Shown piece by piece: positions 7,270 through 14,253 of a DNA stretch of 14,253 bases. The notes under the pieces are model-generated. The model saw only the letters and a program-made list of their open reading frames with translations. It had not been told where the DNA came from and ran no database searches. Source of the stretch: Gemmatimonadota bacterium (GTDB lineage Bacteria > Gemmatimonadota > Gemmatimonadetes > Gemmatimonadales > Gemmatimonadaceae); NCBI GenBank assembly GCA_028287225.1, contig JAQBPZ010000187.1, forward strand, positions 1 through 14,253. Reading direction: 5' to 3'. Made by a program: the position numbers and the translations under genes. How positions within the stretch are numbered: the first letter of the stretch is position 1; each line of letters opens with the position of its first letter.

Positions 7270-7299
7270 TTGAACTTGTCGCGCTCCGAATGGTACAAT
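7270..7299 (+). promoter_or_regulatory. Sigma70-type promoter for the TPR gene pair
   Basis: A -35-like TTGAAC (7270-7275) and a -10-like TACAAT (7294-7299) are separated by 18 bp. This is the best match to the housekeeping consensus in the window. Transcription would start near 7306, about 29 bases before the ATG at 7335. It lies just downstream of the 15-bp repeat array. Confidence 0.7.
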
Positions 7300-7318
7300 A
7301 GGTCATCCCTAGCGACGT

Positions 7319-7323
7319 GGAGG
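7319..7323 (+). promoter_or_regulatory. Ribosome-binding site GGAGG that decides the TPR gene start
   Basis: GGAGG ends 11 bases before the ATG at 7335. An in-frame GTG at 7317 overlaps this element and would itself have no ribosome-binding site, so the ATG is preferred despite the slightly long spacing. Confidence 0.6.
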
Positions 7324-7334
7324 CTCCGGTCGAC

Positions 7335-8492
7335 ATGGCCACTCCGTTCCTGAGCTCGGAAGAGTACGACGAGCGCGCCCACCAGCTCTACAACGAAGGG
7401 CAGTACGACGACGCGCTCGTGGTGCTGCGGGAAGGGCTGGCGTTGTATCCGAACTCGGTGGAGCTGCACATCGGCGTGGGCTACGCGCGGCTCGCACGCG
7501 AGGAGTTCGCGTGGGCGCGGCAGAGCTTCGAGGAAGCGCTCGTCCTGGAGCCCGAGCACGAGGATGCGCTCGCCGGCCTGGGTGAGACGCTGCTCAAGTT
7601 CGGGCTGGAGGAGGCGGGACTGCGCTGCTTTCGGCGCACCCTGGAGCTCGGCTACGCCGACGACCAGGACCTGATGCTCCAGATAGGCCGAGCGCTCTTC
7701 CGCGAGGGGTCCACGCGGGAGCGCCGCGAGCTGTTCAGCGCCTCGCTGGAGTTCTTCGAGGTGGCCGTCCAGCAGTCCCCGGACAGTGCCGAGGCGGTGG
7801 CCTGCGTGGGGTACGCGCAGCACCGCCTCGGGGACGACGAGGCGGCCATCGCGTCGCTCCGGCGGTCGCTCCAGGTGGACCCCGACCACGTGGAGGCGCG
7901 CATCTACCTGGCGAACATCCTGTACGACCGTGGGGACTACGAGGCCGCGCTCTATCACTTCGAGCGCACCGGCCCGGAAGACCACTGGGACGAGCTGGGC
8001 ATCTGGCGGCTCATCGAGCTCAAGCGCTCGGCCTACAAGCTCGGCGAGCACGACGGCGAGCTGAAGCCGTGGGAAGAGCGGCTGCAGGAGCTGGGGGGGG
8101 AGCTGGACGACCTGGACGAGATGTTCATGGAGATCGACGGCGGCATGGGGGAAGGGGCCGACGTGGAGGTCGCGCGCGGGCAGCTCGAGCTGTTCGGCAC
8201 GCTTCTTTCCAGCCTCACCGGAACCAAGGGCGAGAATGTCGACCCGGACGGCGATCCGGTGCACGAGATCCTGACGCCCGATGGCATGCAGCTCACCGGC
8301 TCGTGGGAGGAGATCGTGGTCTCGATGAAGGCGGGGGACGTGGAAGCGTTGCAGGACCGGACGTTGAGCGAGTTCATGGCGCGCCGGGCGAAGCGGGTGT
8401 TCCGCGAGACCGGCATGCGCGTGCCGCACCATGACGTCGAGCTGTTCATCCGCGGTCACGCGGACGCGGGACTCCTGCGTATCGTGCGATGA
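7335..8492 (+). CDS. Soluble tetratricopeptide repeat protein with an unrecognised C-terminal domain
   Basis: A 385-aa acidic protein without signal peptide or membrane helix, so probably cytoplasmic. Residues about 11-218 form six TPR-like helical hairpins, for example YNEGQYDDALVVLREGLALYP (19-39), ARQSFEEALVLEP (61-73), QHRLGDDEAAIASLRRSLQVDP (162-183) and LYDRGDYEAALYHFE (196-210). The fourth unit, around 112-150, carries an insertion. TPRs usually mediate protein-protein contacts. The region from about 245 to 385 is acidic at first (ELDDLDEMFMEIDGG), then ends in a basic helical and HDVELFIRGH segment that I cannot assign to a family. The stop overlaps the next start as ATGA, which points to a functional pair with the membrane-anchored TPR protein. 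The start and promoter are discussed at their own entries. Confidence 0.85.
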   Translation: MATPFLSSEEYDERAHQLYNEGQYDDALVVLREGLALYPNSVELHIGVGYARLAREEFAWARQSFEEALVLEPEHEDALAGLGETLLKFGLEEAGLRCFRRTLELGYADDQDLMLQIGRALFREGSTRERRELFSASLEFFEVAVQQSPDSAEAVACVGYAQHRLGDDEAAIASLRRSLQVDPDHVEARIYLANILYDRGDYEAALYHFERTGPEDHWDELGIWRLIELKRSAYKLGEHDGELKPWEERLQELGGELDDLDEMFMEIDGGMGEGADVEVARGQLELFGTLLSSLTGTKGENVDPDGDPVHEILTPDGMQLTGSWEEIVVSMKAGDVEALQDRTLSEFMARRAKRVFRETGMRVPHHDVELFIRGHADAGLLRIVR

Positions 8493-9562
8493 CCGCGGGC
8501 GCACAGCGCCAGGCGCTCGACGCGGTTCACTCGGCGCGCCCGATCGTGGCGCGCCTCAGCACGCGCGCGAACAGCGAGGACCTCGCGGCCGACCTCATCG
8601 AGGCCTGGAACGCCATCGAGGGGGGCCTTCGCTCGCTGGTGGGCGGCTCCACGCTCGGGGGCCAGATGCTGATCCGCGAGCTTCGCACGCGGCACTTCCT
8701 CACCCTGGAGCAGGCCAATGCGCTCGCGGAGTTTCACGCGGCGCACGAGCGTGCAGGGCGCACCGGCTACACGCCCACGGAGGGCGACGTCAACGCCGCG
8801 CGCGACGCATTCCTGAAGCTGGAGGCGGGGCTGATGGGCGAGCCGGCGCCGGCGGTGCCGGCGTCGGCCACGACGGCCTCGGCGGCTGCGGCCACGGTGC
8901 AGATGGAGTCCATCGGCCGGCGGAAGAGCTTCACGGATGCGCCCCCGGTGGCGGTGCCGGCGTCGTCGGCGTCGCGGCCGAGCTGGGTGGCGCCGCTCAT
9001 CGGCCTGGTGGTGCTGCTCCTGGTCGGCGCAATCGCGTGGTCGCTCCTGGCCGGCCGCTCCGGCGGGAGCGCGTCGCTGGACCAGGGCGTGACCGCGTAT
9101 CGCGAGGGGCGGCGCGAGGCGGCGCAGGGCGCGTTCAACAAGGCCGCGCAGGAGAACCCGAGCGACCCGATGCCCCACGTGTACCTGTCGCGCATGGCAC
9201 GCGAGCAGGGCAACCTGGTGACGGCCAACGCGGAAGCCGTCAAGGCGGTGCAGCTCGGGCCGTCCAGCGGTCCCGCACTGCGCGAGCTGGCCTCCACGCT
9301 CTTCGCGCAGCAGAACTATGACGGGGCGCGCACGTTCTACATCCGCGCCATCAAGGCCGACAGCACCGACCGGCTGTCGCAGGGCTACCTGGGCTGTTCC
9401 CTGATGCGGGTGGGCCGCGTGGACGAGGGCAACCGCTGGATCCAGCGCGCGGGCACCGGCTCGTGGTCCGGCTGCGCGCGGGCTCCGGGCTCGGCGCCCG
9501 GCGCGGTGGGAGCCATGCCGGGCACCACGGCGCCGCCGCAGGTGCAGATGCGCGTGCCGTGA
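8489..9562 (+). CDS. Single-pass membrane protein with cytoplasmic helical domain and extracytoplasmic TPRs
   Basis: A 357-aa protein whose ATG overlaps the upstream stop (ATGA). Three parts are visible. The N-terminal part (about 1-120) is helical and charged, with no family I recognise; it contains WNAIEGGLRSLVGGSTLGGQ (40-59). An Ala/Pro-rich linker (about 120-165) repeats AVPAS twice. One transmembrane helix spans 167-188 (core APLIGLVVLLLVGAIAWSLL). After it, residues about 196-325 contain three to four TPR-like units (YREGRREAAQGAFNKAAQENP and FAQQNYDGARTFYIRAIKAD). The tail is Gly/Ala/Pro-rich. The absence of a signal peptide and the Arg-rich N-terminal side of the helix suggest an N-in, C-out topology. 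It may connect the cytoplasmic TPR partner to something in the periplasm; that is inference. Confidence 0.8.
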   Translation: MTAGAQRQALDAVHSARPIVARLSTRANSEDLAADLIEAWNAIEGGLRSLVGGSTLGGQMLIRELRTRHFLTLEQANALAEFHAAHERAGRTGYTPTEGDVNAARDAFLKLEAGLMGEPAPAVPASATTASAAAATVQMESIGRRKSFTDAPPVAVPASSASRPSWVAPLIGLVVLLLVGAIAWSLLAGRSGGSASLDQGVTAYREGRREAAQGAFNKAAQENPSDPMPHVYLSRMAREQGNLVTANAEAVKAVQLGPSSGPALRELASTLFAQQNYDGARTFYIRAIKADSTDRLSQGYLGCSLMRVGRVDEGNRWIQRAGTGSWSGCARAPGSAPGAVGAMPGTTAPPQVQMRVP

Positions 9563-9579
9563 GCGGCGGTCCGTCAGTC

Positions 9580-9648
9580 GGCCGATCAGCCCGGTGGTGA
9601 AACGCTTCGCCTCGCCATGTGCCTGAACGACTGATAGACTGATCGACC
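9580..9648 (+). promoter_or_regulatory. Upstream region of the ABC transporter genes: -10-like element and inverted repeat
   Basis: The 116-bp gap holds GACTGATAGACTGATC (9629-9644), in which ACTGAT occurs twice eight bases apart. It contains the decamer CTGATAGACT (9631-9640), identical to one in the divergent region near 218-227. TAGACT (9635-9640) could be a -10 hexamer giving a leader of about 30 bases; I see no matching -35. GGCCGATCAG (9580-9589) can pair with CTGATCGACC (9639-9648) with one G-U, which could form a hairpin covering the element or mark a binding site. Confidence 0.35.
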
Positions 9649-9678
9649 GCGGCTCGGCATCCACCTCTCCTCCCCTCC

Positions 9679-10602
9679 GTGATCTCCCTCCACAACGTCG
9701 GCAAGCGCTACCGCTCCCTGCTCGGGCGCGAAGTGCGCGCACTCGAGGACTTCACGCTCGAGCTGCATGCCGGCGAGGTGTTCGGCCTTGCGGGGCCGAA
9801 CGGCGCCGGCAAGAGCACGCTCATCTCGCTGCTGCTCGGCTTCCTCGCGCCATCCGAGGGGACGGTGCGCATCGGGGGGCTCGAGCCGCGCCGCTACATC
9901 GAGCGGAACGGCATCGGCTACCTGTCGGAGCTCGTGAACATCCCGCCAACGTGGCGGGTGCACGAGACGCTGCACCGCTACGCGCTGCTGGCCGGCGTGC
10001 CGACCGAGCGGATCGCCGCGCGCTGCGCGGAGGTCACCGCGACGCTCGGGCTGGAGGAGCATCGCAGCAAGCGGGTGCGTCAGCTGTCCAAGGGAAACCT
10101 GCAGCGCCTGGGCCTGGCGCAGGCGCTGCTCTGCGAGGAAGCCGTCATCGTCCTCGACGAGCCGACGCACGGCCTGGACCCGGTGTGGACGCAGCGCTTC
10201 CGCGACGTGGTGGACGCGTTGCGCCGACCCGACCGGCTGATCCTCATCGCGTCGCACAACCTGGACGAGCTGTCGCGCCTGGCGGATCGCGTGGGCATCG
10301 TGGACCGAGGGCGGCTGCAGCGGGTGGTGGACGTGCGCGCCAGCGAGCGCGACGTCACCGATGGCGCACCGTATCGCATCGTCGTCGCGAGCGGGGAACA
10401 GCACGTGCTCGCCGCCTTTCCGGCGGCGCGGACCCTTTCACCCGGCGAATACGAGGTGCGCGGCATGACGCTGGACCAGATCAATGCCGGGATGGTGTCG
10501 TTGATCCAGCGCGGAGCCCTCGTGAACGCCGTGTATCCCGTGCACTCGGCGCTGGAGCAGCAGTTCCGCGAGGCGGTGGGCACGGGGGAGGAGCTCGCAT
10601 GA
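9679..10602 (+). CDS. ABC transporter ATP-binding protein
   Basis: The 307-aa nucleotide-binding subunit of an ABC-2 type transporter, bound to the inner face of the membrane through its permease partner. Walker A is GPNGAGKST (39-47). The signature is a variant LSKGN (136-140) in place of LSGGQ, as in some multidrug, antibiotic and Cu/NosF-type exporters. Walker B is VIVLDEPTHGLDP (157-169), and the switch His193 is in IASHNLDE. Residues after about 225 form the C-terminal accessory domain common in exporters. The GTG at 9679 is used because it begins exactly at the canonical first strand (ISLHNVGKRY) and no ATG is available. No Shine-Dalgarno site precedes it; the upstream stretch is pyrimidine-rich. 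It overlaps the permease gene by four bases. The substrate is unknown. Confidence 0.93.
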   Translation: MISLHNVGKRYRSLLGREVRALEDFTLELHAGEVFGLAGPNGAGKSTLISLLLGFLAPSEGTVRIGGLEPRRYIERNGIGYLSELVNIPPTWRVHETLHRYALLAGVPTERIAARCAEVTATLGLEEHRSKRVRQLSKGNLQRLGLAQALLCEEAVIVLDEPTHGLDPVWTQRFRDVVDALRRPDRLILIASHNLDELSRLADRVGIVDRGRLQRVVDVRASERDVTDGAPYRIVVASGEQHVLAAFPAARTLSPGEYEVRGMTLDQINAGMVSLIQRGALVNAVYPVHSALEQQFREAVGTGEELA

Positions 10603-11438
10603 GCGCGCCCGTCCTGCCCGTGGAGACGGGGATCCCGCCGCGGCGCGCGCACCTCGCGCGCTACGGGTTGTGGCAGCTGCGCGACTACGCCATCAACCGG
10701 GGCGCCCCCACCCTCCTGGTGGCTGCGCTGTTCGGCGCGCTTCCCCTGTTCTCGCTGCTTCGCGGGCTCCAGGCCAGCATCGAGCGGACGCCGCCGCGCT
10801 ACCTGCAGCTGATGATCGCCAGGCACGGCAGCATCGAGCTGTACCGGCAGTCGATGCTGCACGAGCTGAGCGGAGGGTTCCTGCGCAGCTTCCTTGGCAC
10901 CGTGGTGTTCCTCGGCGCGCTCCTCGCGATGAACGGCCTCGTCTCCAACGACCGCAAGCTCGGACACTACCGGTTCCTGTTCAGCAAGCCCGTCTCGCCG
11001 CTGCGCTACTACGGGCAGGCGTTCCTGCTGCACTGGGCCGGCTTCCTGCTCGTCGTGATCGCGCTGGCCGCACTCTACGGCGCGTACGTGGAGCCCGTGC
11101 TCACGCCGACCTTCGTCGCCGTGCTCGCGTCGGTGTTCCTGATGTACGGCGGCGTGGCGTTCCTGATGACGACGCTGGTGCGCTGGGACTGGCTCGCCCT
11201 TGCCGCCTCGGTCATCGCGTCGCAGGTCCTGTGGGACAGGTTCGGCGCCTCCACGAGCGTGCTCGCGAAGCTGCTGTACCTGCTCCCGCCGATCCACCGT
11301 ACGGGCGACCTGTACACGGCGCTCGTCGGCGGCACGGCGCTTCCAGGGCACACGCTGGAATGGATCGCCGCCTACGGCGCGGTCTGTCTCGTTGCCGGAC
11401 TCGTCGTCCTGCGCACCCGGCGTCTCGCCATCTCCTGA
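10599..11438 (+). CDS. ABC-2 type transporter permease
   Basis: The 279-aa membrane subunit paired with the upstream ATPase (ATGA overlap). Six hydrophobic segments are visible at about 37-55, 97-115, 142-161, 170-190, 197-212 and 255-272. A large extracytoplasmic loop between the first two includes RYLQLMIARHGSIELYRQS. The segment SNDRKLGHYRFLFSKPVSPLRYY (116-138) is the cytoplasmic coupling region typical of ABC-2 permeases, where a variant of 'R..G....L...P.S...' precedes TM3. The overall architecture fits an exporter or membrane-remodelling transporter; no substrate can be assigned. The frame is open upstream inside the ATPase gene, but only the ATG at 10599 gives a sensible N-terminus. 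It is followed after nine bases by the M16 peptidase gene. Confidence 0.85.
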   Translation: MSAPVLPVETGIPPRRAHLARYGLWQLRDYAINRGAPTLLVAALFGALPLFSLLRGLQASIERTPPRYLQLMIARHGSIELYRQSMLHELSGGFLRSFLGTVVFLGALLAMNGLVSNDRKLGHYRFLFSKPVSPLRYYGQAFLLHWAGFLLVVIALAALYGAYVEPVLTPTFVAVLASVFLMYGGVAFLMTTLVRWDWLALAASVIASQVLWDRFGASTSVLAKLLYLLPPIHRTGDLYTALVGGTALPGHTLEWIAAYGAVCLVAGLVVLRTRRLAIS

Positions 11439-11447
11439 ACCAGCCCG

Positions 11448-14078
11448 ATGTCCGAATCCCAGCTTCCCGTCGCCATCGACCCGGCGACGGTCCGCCGCAG
11501 CGTCCTGCCCAACGGCCTCACGGTCCTGGTCCGCCGCGACCCGTCCGCGCCCGTCGTCGCGATCGTGACGTACGTGAGCGCCGGCTACTTCGACGAGACG
11601 GATGACGTCGTCGGCATCGCCCACGTGCTGGAGCACATGTACTTCAAGGGCACGCCGACGCGCGGCGTGGGCGAGATCGCGCGGCAGACGAAGGCCGTGG
11701 GCGGCTACCTCAACGCCGCCACGATCTACGACCACACCGTCTACTACACGGTGCTCCCGTCGTCCGGGTTCGTGCAGGGCCTGGACGTGCAGTTCGACGC
11801 GTACGCCAACTCGCTGATCGACGCCGACGAGCTGGCGCGCGAGCTCGAGGTGATCATCCAGGAGGCGAAGCGGAAGTCGGACAACCCCGGCGCGGTGGCC
11901 ACGGAGACGCTGTTCGAGCTGCTGCACGACCGGCACCGCATCCGGCGCTGGCGCATCGGGCGCGAGCCCGGGCTGCGACGGCTGGACCGCGACGCGATGA
12001 TGCGGTTCTACCGCAACTTCTACCATCCCGCGAACACGGTTCTCTCCATCGTGGGCGACGTGGACCCCGATGACGTGCTGCGCGAGGTCACCGCCCGCTA
12101 CGGCGCGCTGGACGCGGGCATCCCGGCGCGCGTGCCCGGTCCGGAGGAAACGGCCCCCCCGGGCTTCCGCTATCGCGAGTGGTCGGGCGACATCGGGCAG
12201 ACGCAGGTGGCGTTCGGCTGGCGCACGCCGCCCACGCTGCACGAGGACACCCCCGCGCTCGACATCCTCTCCACGGTGCTCGCCGGCGGCCGCGCCTCGC
12301 GGCTGTACCGCGCCGTGCGCGAGCAGAAGCTGGCGACCTCGGTCTCCGCATACGACTACACCCCCACGGCGCTCGGCGTGTTCGTGGTGCATGCCGAGGG
12401 GTCGCCGGAGCGCGCGGCGGACGCGGCGCGCGCCATCTGGGCGCAGCTGCGCACACTGCGCGAGGATGGCGTGAGCGAGGCCGAGCTGGAGCGGGCGAAG
12501 CGGCTGTACGAGTCCCGCTGGGTGCGCCGGCTCGAGGACATGGAAGGCCAGGCGAACTACGTGGCCGAGTGGGAGGCGCTCGGCGACTGGCGCCTGGGCG
12601 AGCAGTACCTGGAGCGCGCGCTGGCGACCACCACCGAGCAGCTCCGCATGCTCGCCCGACGCCACCTGGATCCTGACCAGGCGAGCATCGTGGTCTACCG
12701 ACCCAACGGCACGGCTCCGATCGCCGCCACAGCCGACGAGATGCGCGCCCTGCTCGACAGCGCGGCGCCGGCGACGGTGGAGCCGGCGTCGCTCCCGGCG
12801 GTGCAGACGCCGGCGCTGATCGCGCCGCTGCGGGTGAGCGCGGAGGAGGCCGGGGTGCGCGTCTACCACACCGCCGCGGGGGTGCCGATCCTCGTGCGCC
12901 GCAGGCCCGGCGCGCTGCTGCACGCCGGCGTGTACGCGCTCGGCGGCCCGCGCGACGAGCCGGCGAACCGGGCCGGCCTCACGTCGATGCTGGTGCGCGC
13001 GGCGCTCAAGGGCACCGTGCGGCGTTCGGCCGCGCAGGTCGCGGAGGAGAGCGAGCTGCTGGGTGGGAGCGTGAGCCCCGCGGTGGGCAGCGAGAGCTTC
13101 GGGTGGTCCATCAGCGTTCCCGCGCGGCACGGGCCTGCGGCCATCGAGCTGCTGTCCGACGTCGCGCAGCACGCCACCATCCCCGGCGACGCGCTCGACA
13201 CCGAGCGCACGATCGCGCTGGCGGACCTCGTCGCGATGCGCGACGACATGTACCGCTATCCGGTGCGGCTCGCGACGCAGGCCGCGTGGGCGGGACATCC
13301 GTACGGCGTGCCGGCGTCGGGTGACGAGGTGACGCTGCCCTCCATCACCGCGGAGACCGTGCGTGTCTGGCATCGCGAGCGCTTCGTGAACGGCCCCACG
13401 ATGATCGCGCTGGTGGGCGATGCGGATCCGGACGTGCTCGCGGCGCTCGCCGCCGATGCGTTCGGGGCGCTGCGCGGCGGCATCGTGCAGCCCCTGACGG
13501 CGCCGACGTGGCCCGCGGGGGTGATCCAGCGCGTGGAGCAGCGCGAGAAGGCGCAGACGGCGCTGGCGCTCTTCTTCCCGGGTCCGTCACGCTCCGACGA
13601 CGTGCGCTTCGCGACGGCGATGATCGCCGGCGTCGCGAGCGGCCTCGGCGGCCGCTTCTTCGACGAGCTGCGCGACAAGCAGTCGCTCGGCTACACGGTG
13701 CACGCCTTCGCGAGCGAGCGCTCGCTCGCAGGCGCGTTCGTGTCGTACATCGCGACGTCGCCGGAGAAGGAGGAGGTCGCGCGGCAGGGGCTGCTCGCCG
13801 AGTTCGCGAAGCTGCGCGACGAGCCGGTGACGGCGCGCGAGCTGGAGCAGGCGCAGACCTACGCCATCGGCGTGCACGCCATCCGGCAGCAGAGCGGCGG
13901 CGCGGTGCTCGGCGACATGATCGACGCGTGGATGTTCGGGCGGCTCGCCGAGCTGGATGAGTTCGAGGCGCGCGTGCGCGGCGTGACGGCGGCCTCCATG
14001 CAGCAGGCCGCGCGCACCTGGTTCGACGCGGACCGCCGGGTGGAGGGCATCATCCGCGGGACGGGCCGGAGCGTGTAG
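11448..14078 (+). CDS. Two-half M16-family zinc peptidase (pitrilysin/processing-peptidase superfamily)
   Basis: An 876-aa inverzincin metallopeptidase with both halves fused in one chain. The active N-terminal half has HVLEH with His59 and His63 as zinc ligands and Glu62 as the base. Glu139 in VIIQEAKRKSDNP lies 76 residues after His63 and is the expected third ligand. GDVDPDDV and GGRASRLYRAVREQKLATSVSAYDY close this half. The C-terminal half (from about 465) lacks the HxxEH motif, having LGGPRDEPANRAG at the equivalent place. It keeps the substrate-binding block GLGGRFFDELRDKQSLGYTV, with Arg742 and Tyr749. It is therefore expected to clamp peptides in the closed chamber. The TGA at 11436 is in the same frame, so the start cannot be extended. 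No signal peptide is present, so it is probably cytoplasmic. It forms the likely last gene of the ABC transporter operon. Confidence 0.93.
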   Translation: MSESQLPVAIDPATVRRSVLPNGLTVLVRRDPSAPVVAIVTYVSAGYFDETDDVVGIAHVLEHMYFKGTPTRGVGEIARQTKAVGGYLNAATIYDHTVYYTVLPSSGFVQGLDVQFDAYANSLIDADELARELEVIIQEAKRKSDNPGAVATETLFELLHDRHRIRRWRIGREPGLRRLDRDAMMRFYRNFYHPANTVLSIVGDVDPDDVLREVTARYGALDAGIPARVPGPEETAPPGFRYREWSGDIGQTQVAFGWRTPPTLHEDTPALDILSTVLAGGRASRLYRAVREQKLATSVSAYDYTPTALGVFVVHAEGSPERAADAARAIWAQLRTLREDGVSEAELERAKRLYESRWVRRLEDMEGQANYVAEWEALGDWRLGEQYLERALATTTEQLRMLARRHLDPDQASIVVYRPNGTAPIAATADEMRALLDSAAPATVEPASLPAVQTPALIAPLRVSAEEAGVRVYHTAAGVPILVRRRPGALLHAGVYALGGPRDEPANRAGLTSMLVRAALKGTVRRSAAQVAEESELLGGSVSPAVGSESFGWSISVPARHGPAAIELLSDVAQHATIPGDALDTERTIALADLVAMRDDMYRYPVRLATQAAWAGHPYGVPASGDEVTLPSITAETVRVWHRERFVNGPTMIALVGDADPDVLAALAADAFGALRGGIVQPLTAPTWPAGVIQRVEQREKAQTALALFFPGPSRSDDVRFATAMIAGVASGLGGRFFDELRDKQSLGYTVHAFASERSLAGAFVSYIATSPEKEEVARQGLLAEFAKLRDEPVTARELEQAQTYAIGVHAIRQQSGGAVLGDMIDAWMFGRLAELDEFEARVRGVTAASMQQAARTWFDADRRVEGIIRGTGRSV

Positions 14079-14100
14079 GCGGCGGCGTCGTCCTGACGAC

Positions 14101-14149
14101 GCGAAGGACCTGTACCCTGCCTTTTCGTCGGCGGGTGCCGGTCCTTCGC
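14101..14149. terminator. Strong hairpin between convergent genes, probable bidirectional terminator
   Basis: GCGAAGGACC (14101-14110) is perfectly complementary to GGTCCTTCGC (14140-14149). Inside, ACCC-T-GCC can pair with GGCGGGT with one bulged base, giving a stacked two-part stem closed by a loop around TTTTCGTC. It begins 22 bases after the M16 stop and ends one base before the putative - strand stop. No long T-run follows on either strand, so termination efficiency is uncertain. The position between two convergent stops strongly supports the role. Confidence 0.65.
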
Positions 14150-14150
14150 T

Positions 14151-14253
14151 TCATGGGAGGACGACGATCAGGGAGTCGGGCGCGTGGCGGCGGGCGGCGT
14201 GGTGCGCGGTGGCGTCGTGCGCGGTGGCGTCGTGCGCGGTGGAGCGCCGCGTC
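14151..14253 (-). CDS. Probable C-terminus of a convergent gene (runs off the right edge)
   Basis: On the - strand one frame is open from the window edge to a TGA at 14153-14151 and encodes 33 residues ending in RHAPDSLIVVLP. The hydrophobic end, the stop directly beside a strong hairpin and the convergent layout support a real gene end. The part before it is Ala/His-rich with two AHDAT units, produced by a 15-bp DNA repeat read in frame, so it looks like a flexible tail. The product cannot be identified from this piece. Being short and repeat-containing, it could still be chance. Confidence 0.45.
   Translation of the reverse strand, partial: TRRSTAHDATAHDATAHHAARRHAPDSLIVVLP
14196..14240. 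repeat. 15-bp tandem repeat, three copies
   Basis: GGCGTCGTGCGCGGT is repeated head to tail at 14211-14225 and 14226-14240, with a one-base variant (GGCGTGGTGCGCGGT) at 14196-14210. The 15-bp length keeps the reading frame. On the - strand it would encode five-residue units (AHDAT or AHHAA) within the probable convergent gene. The sequence is unrelated to the 15-bp array at 7160-7219. Confidence 0.85.

Noticed and set aside
7075..7353. A 92-codon frame reading the 15-bp repeats as NRQT-type pentapeptides
   Set aside because: It runs through the promoter and ribosome-binding site of the TPR gene and has no ribosome-binding site of its own. The 15-bp period alone explains the peptide repeat.
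10080..13373. A 1097-codon open frame on the - strand across the ABC and M16 genes
   Set aside because: It lies opposite three well-supported genes with intact catalytic motifs. Its translation is Arg/His/Gln-rich without domains, as expected for an antisense frame in very GC-rich DNA.
14153..14253. + strand gene start at the ATG at 14153
   Set aside because: The translation is almost only Gly, Arg, Ala and Trp from the 15-bp repeat; the - strand frame gives a more natural protein end.

Overview
The window is very GC-rich and densely packed. Ten genes on the + strand run from about 280 to 14078, and a partial gene on the - strand lies at each edge. High GC, ATGA stop/start overlaps, GTG starts, very few strong Shine-Dalgarno sites, abundant secreted peptidases and TPR proteins suggest a free-living Gram-negative heterotroph. 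Gemmatimonadota is my best guess. This is inferred from gene style; there is no rRNA or marker gene to prove it.

Left part (1-4649): a divergent pair, with the start of a secreted protein on the - strand (1-135) facing a secreted M28 zinc aminopeptidase (280-1911). The peptidase overlaps an APC-family amino-acid permease (1908-3275) by four bases. A 180-bp gap with short repeats leads to a kynureninase-like PLP enzyme (3456-4649). A plausible reading is scavenging: outside peptides are cut, amino acids are imported, and a PLP enzyme processes one of them.

Middle (4783-7059): a small unknown protein (81 aa) is followed five bases later by a GTG-started serine hydrolase of the class A beta-lactamase fold. 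It has SxxK, SDN and KTG but no recognisable Glu166, so it is probably not a resistance enzyme. Next is a stand-alone pseudouridine-5'-phosphate glycosidase (psuG) without a neighbouring psuK.

Repeat and promoter region (7060-7334): a four-copy tandem repeat with an exact 15-bp period lies opposite an inverted copy that could form a long stem-loop. Downstream is the best sigma70-type promoter in the window (TTGAAC, 18 bp, TACAAT) and a GGAGG ribosome-binding site.

Right part (7335-14078): this promoter serves a soluble TPR protein and, by ATGA overlap, a membrane-anchored TPR protein. A second putative unit holds an ABC transporter ATPase (GTG start), an ABC-2 type permease (ATGA overlap) and an 876-aa double-domain M16 zinc peptidase nine bases later. 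A strong hairpin (14101-14149) follows. Beyond it is the probable C-terminus of a convergent - strand gene, carrying an in-frame 15-bp repeat.

I found no tRNA, rRNA, CRISPR array, transposase or phage gene, and no clear new defence or mobile system. The most unusual items are the 7100-7226 repeat/hairpin, the Glu166-less serine hydrolase with its unknown small partner, and the TPR pair beside the ABC/M16 unit.
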